In this document: positions 33,160 to 41,807 of the stretch, piece by piece
Layout of the letters: every line of letters begins with the position of its first letter
Position numbering within the stretch: the first letter of the stretch is position 1
Assembly (NCBI RefSeq): GCF_003143555.1
Contig: NZ_CP029347.1
Coordinates: 868,001-932,000, forward strand
Direction: 5' to 3'
Length of the DNA: 64,000 nt
From: Saliniradius amylolyticus
Lineage (GTDB): Bacteria; Pseudomonadota; Gammaproteobacteria; Enterobacterales; Alteromonadaceae
The notes under the pieces: generated by a model
Told to the model about the DNA's origin: nothing
The model's database searches: none
Seen by the model: the letters and a program-made list of their open reading frames with translations, nothing else
Program-made: the position numbers and the translations under genes

Positions 33160-34974
33160 ATGCCGCCATCCAATACAGTCCAGTCATATATTGAAAGGGC
33201 TTTTTCTCTATACAGCTCTGGTCACGTCAAGGAAGCCAGACAACTCGCTATGAAAATAGCCGGTCAGGGAATTGCTTTTCCTAATATGTATAACTTACTC
33301 GCTGGATGTGAGAGACGGCTGGGTAACTATAATGACAGTGAGTCCTACTATAAGAATGCGTTAAAGTATGAGGCAAAAAACCCACAAACTTATAACGGCT
33401 ACGGGTTGCTATTAAGTTCAATGGGGGAAGAAGAACGGGCAGAGGAGCTGTTCAATCAGGTTCTTAAATTAGATAGTGCAAATATAGATGGTCTACTGAA
33501 CCTTGCGAGCCTATACAAAAGGAAGCACCGATTAAACTGCGCTCTATTAACCTTAGAAAAGGCGATAAAGGCCCACCCCGGTAAACCGAGTGTGGTGATA
33601 CCTTATGTTGATATCCTTGCGACGCTAAAACACGAGAGTGCATTAATGCAGCAGTTGAGTTCAGTAGAGAGGCATAAGGATCGCTTTTCAGAACAACAGT
33701 TAGTGAGTCTGGGAAAAGTCTTGCGTCGTTGCGGTAAGTATTCGGAGGCATTAAGTTGGCTCACTTATGGACTAACTCGCTATACAGGGTCAATAGCCCT
33801 TCGGCAACTTGCGGCTATGTGTTGTCAGCTATCTGGGCAGAAGGAAAGAGCGGAAGATTTGCTCAAGGATTGCTTAAAGATCGATGAGACAGATTTTAAG
33901 ACCCACGAAATACTCTCGGAACTACTATGGCTGAGAAATGAAAAGGATAGTTTCGCCTATTATCGGGCTGCACTAGAAAAGTATCCCGAGAACCAACCTG
34001 TTTTAGCAGGTATGTTATTAAAGCTGATTAAGGTTGAGCATTTTGACGAGGCCAATGAATACATTAGTCGCCTTCTTAAGCTTAATGCCAGCAACCCATA
34101 CGCTCATGCTGCTAAAGGTTATATTAGCCGGGAAACCGGGAGTTTCGAACAGGCCATTTCTTCATATAGGAAGGCGAGTAACCTGGCCCCGGGAAATTCA
34201 AACTTTTTAAGGGAGCTTGCTGTCTGCCACATGGTGAATCAAGAGTACCCGGCGGCGGATGAATACATCCAAAAGCTCATCAAGAGCAATCCCTACGACC
34301 AAGGGTGGTGGGCTTGTAAAGCTACTTTGCTCAGGCTGATGGGGCGTATGGATGAATATTATGGTCTGTATAACTATAGTGATTTTGTCCAAGTATACAG
34401 TTGCTTGGAGAATATAAAAGGACAGAGCTCCGATTGCTTTCTTGATGAATTGAAGTGTCGGCTAGAGGAGTTTCACAGGGACAAAAACCACCCAATAGAT
34501 CAATCTCTTCGTCATGGAACCCAGACGATGGATAATCTATTCGACATGATGGATCCAACCATTCAACGATTAAGGACCGCGATTGACGCTTCCTTGGAGC
34601 GCTATATTCAACAGCTACCCGTAGATGACTCACATCCGTTTTTGAGGAGAGTGTCGTCAGGTTTTAAGTACCAGGGCTCATGGTCTGTGAAGCTTAAATC
34701 ATCGGGATTTCATAAGAATCATTACCACCATGAAGGTTGGATCAGTGCCCCGTTATATGTAGATATTCCCAGTATGAACGGGACAGATGGACAAGGCTGG
34801 CTGAAACTGGGCCAGCCCGAATTGAGCCGGTTTATTGAGCTTGAGCCTGATTATGTGGTGAAGCCTAAGGAAGGGTGTGTTGTATTTTTTCCATCGTATA
34901 TGTGGCATGGGACAATTCCTTTTACTTCACAGTCAAACAGGCTAAGCGTTGCATTTGATGTTGTTCCTAAGTGA
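33160..34974 (+). CDS. TPR protein with C-terminal 2OG-Fe(II) oxygenase domain
   Basis: 604 residues. About 1-400 is a run of TPR helices (AKNPQTYNGYGLLLSSMGEEERAEELFNQVL and similar 34-residue units). The last 200 residues form a putative 2-oxoglutarate/Fe(II) dioxygenase (PF13759-like): candidate ligands are His in GFHKNHYHHEGWIS, and the distal His and Arg in YMWHGTIPFTSQSNRLSVAFD. Proteins of this build often sit beside TonB-dependent receptors in Alteromonadales and Caulobacterales, but the substrate is unknown. GGAGGGG precedes the ATG. The gene is visibly more AT-rich than its neighbours. Confidence 0.85.
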   Translation: MPPSNTVQSYIERAFSLYSSGHVKEARQLAMKIAGQGIAFPNMYNLLAGCERRLGNYNDSESYYKNALKYEAKNPQTYNGYGLLLSSMGEEERAEELFNQVLKLDSANIDGLLNLASLYKRKHRLNCALLTLEKAIKAHPGKPSVVIPYVDILATLKHESALMQQLSSVERHKDRFSEQQLVSLGKVLRRCGKYSEALSWLTYGLTRYTGSIALRQLAAMCCQLSGQKERAEDLLKDCLKIDETDFKTHEILSELLWLRNEKDSFAYYRAALEKYPENQPVLAGMLLKLIKVEHFDEANEYISRLLKLNASNPYAHAAKGYISRETGSFEQAISSYRKASNLAPGNSNFLRELAVCHMVNQEYPAADEYIQKLIKSNPYDQGWWACKATLLRLMGRMDEYYGLYNYSDFVQVYSCLENIKGQSSDCFLDELKCRLEEFHRDKNHPIDQSLRHGTQTMDNLFDMMDPTIQRLRTAIDASLERYIQQLPVDDSHPFLRRVSSGFKYQGSWSVKLKSSGFHKNHYHHEGWISAPLYVDIPSMNGTDGQGWLKLGQPELSRFIELEPDYVVKPKEGCVVFFPSYMWHGTIPFTSQSNRLSVAFDVVPK

Positions 34975-34995
34975 ACTTTTTTAATTGGAGGTTAT

Positions 34996-35745
34996 ATGTA
35001 TTGGGGACCTATACAGCCAAAAAGTGAAGAAAATGAGAAGGAGCTAGAGATTCATCCTGGGGTCATCGATATGCCAAAGGATGAGTTAATGCTTGCTTCC
35101 TGTAGTTATATTTTGGGTAATATTTATGGATTTAAAAAATCAGTGGAAAAAGGGATGGCCGTTGATAGGGATGGTCAGTATATCCCGCTGTATACTTACC
35201 CTACGATAGAGTACTTAAGGCAGTTTGACCTTTCTAAAAAGGTCGTGTTTGAGTTTGGCGGAGGTGCGTCGACACTTTATTGGATGGAGCGAGCTGAGAA
35301 AGTTTACACTGTTGAGAATAACGCTAAGTGGTATGAAAAGCTAAAGGCAATGGTGAACAACAATGTTGAACTTCTGTATGCGGCGGGGGAACAGTTCCCT
35401 AAAGTAATCAAGAGCATAGGGGGGCGTTTAGATCTGATTGTTGTCGATGGAGCCGGGTATCGCTATGACTGCGCTCGCTTCGCTGTCGAATGTTTGTCTG
35501 ATAATGGTGTAATCATTTTGGATAATGCGGACTGGCATCCAAACACGGCTAAAATGTTAAAAAACTCGGGGCTACTTCAAGTGGATATGTATGGCTTTAA
35601 GCCGACAGAGTCGCACACTTCAACAACCTCTTTATTCCTTAAGCGGAATTTTGATTTTCCGACACGTCAGACAAAGCAACCTGCTTTTGGTTGGGGTGCA
35701 AAGGAGTTGCATTCGGACGATTGGGATAAGCAGCTTTTAGACTAG
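34996..35745 (+). CDS. Class I methyltransferase-like protein
   Basis: 249 residues, cytosolic. Rossmann-type SAM site: VVFEFGGGASTLYWMERA (motif I, near residue 79-96), then VYTVENN with the acidic ribose-binding Glu, and DLIVVDGAGYRYDCARFAVECLSDNGVIILDNADWH (motif IV to VI). No specificity domain is recognised. It starts 21 nt after the TPR-oxygenase gene with GGAGG upstream, so the two are probably cotranscribed and may act on the same molecule. The gene is AT-rich and may be a recent arrival. Confidence 0.75.
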   Translation: MYWGPIQPKSEENEKELEIHPGVIDMPKDELMLASCSYILGNIYGFKKSVEKGMAVDRDGQYIPLYTYPTIEYLRQFDLSKKVVFEFGGGASTLYWMERAEKVYTVENNAKWYEKLKAMVNNNVELLYAAGEQFPKVIKSIGGRLDLIVVDGAGYRYDCARFAVECLSDNGVIILDNADWHPNTAKMLKNSGLLQVDMYGFKPTESHTSTTSLFLKRNFDFPTRQTKQPAFGWGAKELHSDDWDKQLLD

Positions 35746-35945
35746 GGGCAAAACTTGTAGGTTCAGGAGGGCAATGCCCACTGAACATTGAAAACCCGGC
35801 CGTAATGAAATTTTTGCGCTTCAGGTAAACAAAAACACACATCACCAATAATTTAACTTTCTTATACATTGACATTTCACTGATTAGTGTAACTCTTAGC
35901 GTTTGAACTGGCTCATATTAACTTTGACAAAAGTAGGGACAAACG

Positions 35946-36191
35946 ATGGAAAGAATTTATATCGCTGCGCTTTTTTGTGTGTTGTTAGGTGGGTGTGCAT
36001 CAACAAGTGATGACGGTGAAACAGCAGTAGCTAGTAACGGAGATGAGGAACTGGTTTGCGAGTACTATAAACCAACAGGCTCACATGTAAAGAAACGGTT
36101 TTGTGTGACTAAGTCACAAAAAGAAGCGCAACGAATAAAGGAAGAACGAGATATGCGGAATCTCGAGAATCAAAGGACTTTAAAGAACTGA
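35946..36191 (+). CDS. Small predicted lipoprotein
   Basis: 81 residues. The signal peptide MERIYIAALFCVLLGGCAST ends in the lipobox LLGGC, so the mature protein is about 65 residues anchored by a lipidated Cys. The mature part has EELVCEYYKPTGSHVKKRFCVTKSQKEAQ, a short motif with two Cys also found in many small gammaproteobacterial lipoproteins of unknown function, then a charged helix. Function unknown. Confidence 0.75.
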   Translation: MERIYIAALFCVLLGGCASTSDDGETAVASNGDEELVCEYYKPTGSHVKKRFCVTKSQKEAQRIKEERDMRNLENQRTLKN

Positions 36192-36667
36192 TTATGAGTC
36201 CCTTCTAAAAGGCTGGTAGTTTCTACGGTGACATTAACCCGTTGAGCTACCACTAGAGTGTTAGCGTGAGATTATTATTCCTTAACCCCAGCTTATTTCA
36301 AGAAGTTATCCAGCGATACTCAGTCATAGCTTGGGGCTGATAAGTAGGATGAGATCAGACACCGAAGTGACGTTTTATGACATATTGTTAATGGAACAGG
36401 ATGATAAGGTTAATAATTGAGCACGTCTTATTAGGCCACTCTGTGACAGGCTTTCCAGTGAGGTTACGTGAGAGAAGACGTTATAAATAGGTAAACGCTA
36501 CAGCTAGACGACCTTGACATTTTTAACGGTTCCGTGTGAATATTCGAGGTTCCGCACTTTGGTAATCTCTGCCAACGTGCTACATATCATTAACAAAACC
36601 GTTTTTAATAGCCCCTTACCAAGGCGCAGGTGTTAGCGCTGGGTGAGGATTAAAGACAGAAAATTGG
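36192..36667. other. 476-bp gap before the TonB2 cluster
   Basis: No credible gene. A candidate sigma-70 promoter is TTGACA at 36514-36519, a 17-nt spacer and TGAATA at 36537-36542, about 135 nt before the first gene. I find no Fur-box-like palindrome. The rest is AT-rich and unassigned, and could hold a regulatory RNA or long leader. Confidence 0.4.
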
Positions 36668-36676
36668 TTGGGAACT

Positions 36677-37450
36677 ATGTCCAATATGAGCAAGAGAAAT
36701 CTAATCGCTTCTGCCGTTATCGGCGCGTTTGCGCTAGGTAGCAGCCAGGTAGTCTCTGCAGACCCATTAAAAACTTTGCAACAAGAAGAAGCAAAGATTC
36801 ATAAGGCTGCAGCGCAATCTCAAGAGAAGATCAACAGAATCTACGAACAGACTCAGGAGCTTTTGGCAGAGTACCGTCAGGTGGTCGATGAGACTGAAAA
36901 CCTGAAAGTGTACAACGACCACGTAGCAGGCTTGGTTGCTGACCAGGAAGATGCTATTGCGTCTTTGCAACGTCAGATCGACAACATTGAAGGCGTTAAA
37001 CGTGGCGTAGTTCCTTTGATGTATCGCATGATCGATTCACTGGAGAAATTCATTGACTTGGATCTGCCCATCAATCTGGACGAGCGTAATGCTCGTGTTG
37101 CTAAGCTTCGTGATTTGATGAGCCGCTCTGATGTCACAACTTCCGAGCAGTTCCGTCAGGTACTGGAAGCTTACTTGGTTGAGTTGGAGTACGGCACTCG
37201 CATCCGTGCCTATCAGGGGGAGCTGAGCTACAACGGTCAGCAGATCTCGGCCGACTTCTTCAACTTGGGGCGTACGGCCTTGCTGGCTCTGTCTCTTGAC
37301 CAGAAAAACGCCTGGGTATGGAATAACGATGCCCGCGCTTGGGAAGAGCTAGGCGATGAGTATATCGGCTCAGTTACCAAAGCTGTGAAAATGGCTAAGA
37401 AACTGGTGCCCAGCGACCTTGTTAAACTACCAATTAAAGCCGCGGAGTAA
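36677..37450 (+). CDS. DUF3450 periplasmic coiled-coil protein of TonB2 cluster
   Basis: About 257 residues. Signal peptide (KRNLIASAVIGAFALGSSQVVSA), then a long coiled coil (LKTLQQEEAKIHKAAAQSQEKINRIYEQTQELLAEYRQV and onward to about residue 110), then a helical C-terminal region (RTALLALSLDQKNAWVWNNDARAWEELGDEY). DUF3450 proteins regularly precede ttpC-exbB-exbD-tonB in marine gammaproteobacteria; the role is unproven but a periplasmic accessory of the energy-transducing complex is plausible. Starts at 36677 or 36686 are both possible. Confidence 0.8.
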   Translation: MSNMSKRNLIASAVIGAFALGSSQVVSADPLKTLQQEEAKIHKAAAQSQEKINRIYEQTQELLAEYRQVVDETENLKVYNDHVAGLVADQEDAIASLQRQIDNIEGVKRGVVPLMYRMIDSLEKFIDLDLPINLDERNARVAKLRDLMSRSDVTTSEQFRQVLEAYLVELEYGTRIRAYQGELSYNGQQISADFFNLGRTALLALSLDQKNAWVWNNDARAWEELGDEYIGSVTKAVKMAKKLVPSDLVKLPIKAAE

Positions 37451-37455
37451 TCAGA

Positions 37456-38814
37456 ATGAAACACTTAGTTAAATCTGCCTTACTTACGGCAGCGGTTGCT
37501 GTAAGTGCTGCACCAGTCTATGCACAATCCAGTAATACACTGGATCAGTTGCTGGAAGAAGTGAAGAAAGATCGCATTTCAGAGACACGCATCAACGAGC
37601 AACGTGAGCGTGAGTTTCTTTCCGAGCGCGCCGACAAACAAGCTTTGTTGCGTCAAGCACGCGCTGACCTGAAAGCTGAAGAAGAACGCGGTGAGCGTTT
37701 GTCCGAACAGTATCAGCAAAACGAAGTGCGTTTGGCCGATAAAGAGCAAGAACTGAAGAATGCCACCGGTACTCTGGGTGAGATGTTTGGTGTGGTTCGT
37801 CAGGCTGCAGGTGAAGCCTATGGCCGTATCTCTACCTCTATTGTGAGTGCCGAATACCCAGGTCGTGGCGAGTTCTTAGAAGAAATGTCTTCTGAGTCTA
37901 AAGGTTTGCCTAATATCAGCGAACTTGAAGAGCTGTGGATTGCTCTGCAAACTGAAATGACCGAGTCCGGCAAGATCTCTCGCTTCAACACCGAAGTGGT
38001 GAAGCTGGATGGTGGTTCTGAAACTCAGGAAGTGGTTCGTGTAGGTACCTTTAACCTGATCGGTAACCAAGGTTACCTGCAGTTCAGCACCGAGAACAAC
38101 CAGGTACAGCCTTTAGGCCGTCAGCCTGGCGATCACATGGTGTCTGCTGCGCAGGACTACAAAGAATCAACTTCTGGCGTACACCCTTTGTATGTTGACC
38201 CGTCTCAAGGTTCTATCCTGGGGCTGTTGACCGCTAAGGCAACCTTGATGGAGCGTTATCACGCCGGTGGCTTGCCAGGCTACATCATTACAGGCCTGTT
38301 TGCCTTGGGTGTGCTTATCTCACTGTACAAGCTGGTCACTCTGACAGCGATGGGCGGTAAAATCCGTACTCAGCTGAATAATACTGGTAACCCATCTGCT
38401 TCTAACCCTCTGGGCCGTATCCTGAAGGTATACCAAGAGAACAAAGACGCCGATGCAGAAAATCTGGAAATGAAGTTGGATGAAGCTATTTTGCGTGAGC
38501 TTCCTAAGATTGAAAGTGGTGTAAACATCATCAAGATCTTGGCGGCCATTGCGCCATTGCTGGGTCTACTGGGTACCGTAATTGGTATGATCGCCACCTT
38601 CCAGACCATTACTCTGTTTGGTACGGGCGACCCTCGTATGATGGCAGGTAGTATCTCCATGGCTCTGGTAACAACGGCACAGGGTATTATCGCGGCTCTG
38701 CCACTGATCCTGCTACACAGCATTGTTGCTGGCCGTGCGAAGTCCATTACACACGTTCTCGATGAGCAAGCTGCGGGCATCGTAGCGGCTCACGCTGAGG
38801 TGGAGAAAGCTTAA
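37456..38814 (+). CDS. TtpC-like MotA/TolQ/ExbB proton channel protein
   Basis: 452 residues. Signal-like N terminus ending VYAQ, a periplasmic coiled coil of about 130 residues (EVKKDRISETRINEQREREF onward), then a MotA/TolQ/ExbB domain with three membrane helices at about 275-295, 355-380 and 400-420 (AAIAPLLGLLGTVIGMIATF and SISMALVTTAQGIIAALPLIL). This is the TtpC type known in Vibrio to be essential for TonB2 energy transfer. It starts five bases after the DUF3450 gene. Confidence 0.9.
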   Translation: MKHLVKSALLTAAVAVSAAPVYAQSSNTLDQLLEEVKKDRISETRINEQREREFLSERADKQALLRQARADLKAEEERGERLSEQYQQNEVRLADKEQELKNATGTLGEMFGVVRQAAGEAYGRISTSIVSAEYPGRGEFLEEMSSESKGLPNISELEELWIALQTEMTESGKISRFNTEVVKLDGGSETQEVVRVGTFNLIGNQGYLQFSTENNQVQPLGRQPGDHMVSAAQDYKESTSGVHPLYVDPSQGSILGLLTAKATLMERYHAGGLPGYIITGLFALGVLISLYKLVTLTAMGGKIRTQLNNTGNPSASNPLGRILKVYQENKDADAENLEMKLDEAILRELPKIESGVNIIKILAAIAPLLGLLGTVIGMIATFQTITLFGTGDPRMMAGSISMALVTTAQGIIAALPLILLHSIVAGRAKSITHVLDEQAAGIVAAHAEVEKA

Positions 38815-38815
38815 T

Positions 38816-39340
38816 ATGTTATACCTGATAGAACTTTGGGAATCTGTCAGGGATTTTATCGCTACCGGCGGTGACGTGCTCTATGTCGTTGCTGCCGCGC
38901 TCTTCCTCATGTGGATCTTCATGATCGAGCGCTTTTGGTATGTGTCTTCCGTGTTTCCTAAGGAGATGAAACAGATCATTTCCGATTGGGATGCACGGGA
39001 GGATACAACATCCTGGTATGCGCATAGAATCCGTGAAGCATGGATTTCGCAAGCATCGGATAGGCTCAATCAACGTTTGCTGCTGATTAAGACTCTGGTA
39101 GCAATGTGCCCTCTGATTGGTTTGTTAGGAACCGTCACCGGGATGATAGCTGTATTCGAGGTGATGGCGGTACAAGGCACGGGGAACCCACGTCTGATGG
39201 CGGGTGGTATCTCCATGGCAACAATTCCGACAATGGCCGGAATGGTCGCCGCACTATCTGGAGTGTTTTTCAGCTCTCGCCTGGAAGCCCGGGTCAAAAT
39301 GAGCAAAGAAAAACTCGTCGATAGCTTGCCTCACCATTAG
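38816..39340 (+). CDS. exbB: ExbB-family proton channel subunit (TonB2 type)
   Basis: 174 residues, short ExbB form lacking the N-terminal extension. Three membrane helices: FIATGGDVLYVVAAALFLMWIFMIERFWY, VAMCPLIGLLGTVTGMIAVFEV and ISMATIPTMAGMVAALSGVFFSS. The core motif GLLGTVTGMI and the polar residues of the last helix are in place. It follows the ttpC-like gene directly and precedes exbD by 12 nt. Confidence 0.93.
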   Translation: MLYLIELWESVRDFIATGGDVLYVVAAALFLMWIFMIERFWYVSSVFPKEMKQIISDWDAREDTTSWYAHRIREAWISQASDRLNQRLLLIKTLVAMCPLIGLLGTVTGMIAVFEVMAVQGTGNPRLMAGGISMATIPTMAGMVAALSGVFFSSRLEARVKMSKEKLVDSLPHH

Positions 39341-39352
39341 AGAGAGAATTAT

Positions 39353-39754
39353 ATGGCTCGTAAGATTCGAGAAGAAGAAGAGGAAGCAGCAATTGATATG
39401 ACTCCGATGCTCGACATCGTATTTATCATGCTGATCTTCTTTATTGTAACTACCTCCTTTGTGAAGGAGGCAGGGATCGAAGTCCTTAAGCCTGCGGCAA
39501 CGCAAGCCACCAAATTTAAAAACGCCAACATCTTTGTGGCGGTCACCGAAGATGGTGATGTTTGGTTGGATAAGCGTCAGGTTGAAGTCGAAAGTGTTCG
39601 CTCAAACATTGAGCGTCTACTGGCGGAACAGCCAACTCGCGTTGTGTTTGTTCAGGCGGACCAGAAAGCGAAACACGGTGTTGTTGTGAAGGTCATGGAC
39701 CAGATCAAGGCAGCGGGTATTGAGCAGATCTCTGTAGCAGCAAAGGGTAGTTAA
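39353..39754 (+). CDS. exbD: ExbD-family protein (TonB2 type)
   Basis: 133 residues. One N-terminal membrane helix with the protonatable Asp of the family in IDMTPMLDIVFIMLIFFIVTTSFV (Asp near residue 18 to 22), then a periplasmic domain ending VMDQIKAAGIEQISVAAKGS. GAGAGA precedes the ATG. tonB starts two bases after its stop. Confidence 0.95.
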   Translation: MARKIREEEEEAAIDMTPMLDIVFIMLIFFIVTTSFVKEAGIEVLKPAATQATKFKNANIFVAVTEDGDVWLDKRQVEVESVRSNIERLLAEQPTRVVFVQADQKAKHGVVVKVMDQIKAAGIEQISVAAKGS

Positions 39755-39756
39755 AT

Positions 39757-40365
39757 ATGCTTCGTCTAATAGTTTCTATACTAGTAGGTGCGGGCGTAAC
39801 CTTTGCACTGTTTGTGTTAATGGCAGAATTGATTTCTAATTCCGCCCGCCCTGGAGAAGAACCGCCACCGGCACCGGTTATCGATGTCGTGATGAGTGAA
39901 CCGGACTCCAGTACGCAAACACGCTCTCGGGTTCCGCCACCACCACCACCGCCACCAAAACAGCCGCCTAAGATGGAACCTCAGGAACCTGATGCGGCCG
40001 AAGCCGATGCCAACATGAACTTTGACATGCCTGGCGTCGATGTGGGTGGTGCCAATGTGGACATTTCAGGTCCAGGTGCAATGATGAGAGATGGTGAAGC
40101 CACTCCTATCGTGCGAATTGAACCTAAGTATCCCATCGAAGCGGCTCGTGACGGAAAAGAAGGTTGGGTACGTTTGTCATTCACTATCAATGAAGTGGGT
40201 GGCGTAGAAGACATCGACGTAATCGATGCCGAACCCAAGCGCATCTTTGACCGTGAAGCGCGTCGTGCATTGAGTCGTTGGAAATACAAACCGAAAGTTG
40301 TCGAAGGCAAGCCTGTCAAACAGTACAACATGAAGGTTCAACTTGACTTTAAATTGGAGCAGTAG
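39757..40365 (+). CDS. tonB: TonB2-type energy transducer
   Basis: 202 residues. Short cytosolic N terminus, one membrane helix (LIVSILVGAGVTFALFVLMAELI), a Pro-rich periplasmic linker with an eight-Pro run near residue 60-67, and a C-terminal TonB domain (PIVRIEPKYPIEAARDGKEGWVRLSFTINEVGG ... ALSRWKYKPKVVEGKPV) with the YP motif. It would span the periplasm and contact receptors such as the one at 30358. Confidence 0.95.
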   Translation: MLRLIVSILVGAGVTFALFVLMAELISNSARPGEEPPPAPVIDVVMSEPDSSTQTRSRVPPPPPPPPKQPPKMEPQEPDAAEADANMNFDMPGVDVGGANVDISGPGAMMRDGEATPIVRIEPKYPIEAARDGKEGWVRLSFTINEVGGVEDIDVIDAEPKRIFDREARRALSRWKYKPKVVEGKPVKQYNMKVQLDFKLEQ

Positions 40366-40366
40366 A

Positions 40367-41662
40367 ATGACATTTACGAAAAATCCAATCCAAAAGTTGC
40401 TGGTTGCCACATCTGTTGCTGTTTATGCGTTCTCGGCCAATGTTGCTGCGCAGGACGATAAGGGAAAGGACCAGCCCAAGGCGACGCCTCCTTCGGTATG
40501 TGCTGACTATCAGAAAAGTTCAACTAGCGTTCCTGGCCAACGTGTGGGCAAGAAAATTCAAAATGCGTTTGAGGAATACAGCAATGATAACGTGCAGGGC
40601 GCGTTAGAAATTCTGTATGACATCGATACGTCGAATGAATTTGATCGTGCTTATACTGATCGCTTTATCGGTAACTTGTTGGCTGCACAGGAAGGCAAGG
40701 CGCAGGAAGCGTTACGTTATCTGACTCGTGCAGTAGAGGCGAATGAGCTAAACGATAGTGAGCAGTTTGGTACCATGAAGTTGGTGGCAGACTTGAGTAT
40801 GCAGGAAGAAAACTATCGTGAAGCCTTAAAGTGGTATCAGCGCTGGTTGGATGAAACCTGTAAGAACAATCCGGATGTCTACGTGCGTATGTCTCAGGCT
40901 TATTATGAGACCAAGCAACTGGATAAGATGGTTGCACCTGCGAACAAGGCCATCCAATATGCCGAAAAGCCGGATAAAAACCCCTATGTATTGAAGATGA
41001 CGTCTTACTACGAACGTAAGATGTATCCTCAAGCCATAGAGGTGACTGAGCAACTGGTTAAGCTGTTTCCGGAAACGGATCAGTGGTGGACTCAGCTAGC
41101 ATTTTTCTACATGTTGGTAGAAAACTATCCTCAAGCTCTGCAGACTATGGACTTAGCATACAAACAGGGCTATGTGGATAAGAAGTCAGAGATTAAGGCT
41201 CTGGCGCAGCTTTTCGCCACTAACGGAATCCCATACAAGTCTGCTAAATTGTATGAGGAAGCGCTTAACTCGGGCATGATTGAAAAAGACGCTAAGTCTT
41301 TTGCCACTATCGCCAATACCTGGCATCAGGCTAAAGATGTGCTCAAGGCTGCGGACTATTACGGTAAAGCCGGTGCCTTGAGTAATGATCCTGACCATTT
41401 CCGTCGTCAGGGCTCATTGCTGATGGCTGCTCAGGAGTATGGTAAGGCAGTACGTGCGCTGGATAAGGCAATATCGCTAGCAACTGATGATAAGGGCAAC
41501 TTGTATATGTCTATGATGGAAGCGAACTTCTATCAGGGCAAATTTAAAGAAGCTCTTCGATATGTTCAGTTAGCTAAGCAAGATAGCTCTACACGTCGCA
41601 GCGCAAATAGCTGGGAGCCCTATATTAGAGAGAAGGCCAAAAACCGTGGCATTCAACTTTAA
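40367..41662 (+). CDS. TPR-repeat periplasmic protein of TonB2 cluster
   Basis: 431 residues. Signal peptide 1-28 (VATSVAVYAFSANVAAQ), then a Cys pair region (SVCADYQKSS) and at least seven TPR-like helix pairs to the C terminus. It starts one base after the tonB stop. Homologous TPR proteins close the TtpC-type operons of Vibrio (TtpB-like position) and Alteromonadales; a scaffold role for the complex is inferred, not shown. A strong terminator follows. Confidence 0.85.
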   Translation: MTFTKNPIQKLLVATSVAVYAFSANVAAQDDKGKDQPKATPPSVCADYQKSSTSVPGQRVGKKIQNAFEEYSNDNVQGALEILYDIDTSNEFDRAYTDRFIGNLLAAQEGKAQEALRYLTRAVEANELNDSEQFGTMKLVADLSMQEENYREALKWYQRWLDETCKNNPDVYVRMSQAYYETKQLDKMVAPANKAIQYAEKPDKNPYVLKMTSYYERKMYPQAIEVTEQLVKLFPETDQWWTQLAFFYMLVENYPQALQTMDLAYKQGYVDKKSEIKALAQLFATNGIPYKSAKLYEEALNSGMIEKDAKSFATIANTWHQAKDVLKAADYYGKAGALSNDPDHFRRQGSLLMAAQEYGKAVRALDKAISLATDDKGNLYMSMMEANFYQGKFKEALRYVQLAKQDSSTRRSANSWEPYIREKAKNRGIQL

Positions 41663-41670
41663 TTATTAAG

Positions 41671-41708
41671 CTATAAAAAAAGCCCCGTTCAGGGGCTTTT
41701 TTTATAGC
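41671..41708 (+). terminator. Intrinsic terminator closing the TonB2 operon
   Basis: CTATAAAAAAAGCCCC, loop GTTCA, GGGGCTTTTTTTATAG: a near-perfect hairpin with T run, also usable from the other strand. Confidence 0.9.
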
Positions 41709-41807
41709 TACTGAAAAGTATTAGTGAAATAAAAATTCTGTCGACGTGGTCTATGCTTGAGAGAGCCAGTCGGCCTATAAAAAAGCTATTACAGAGGAAA
41801 AAGGTTT

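Noticed and set aside
36349-36420. 23-codon frame in the gap before the TonB2 operon
   Set aside because: Weak ribosome site, very short and no recognisable feature.
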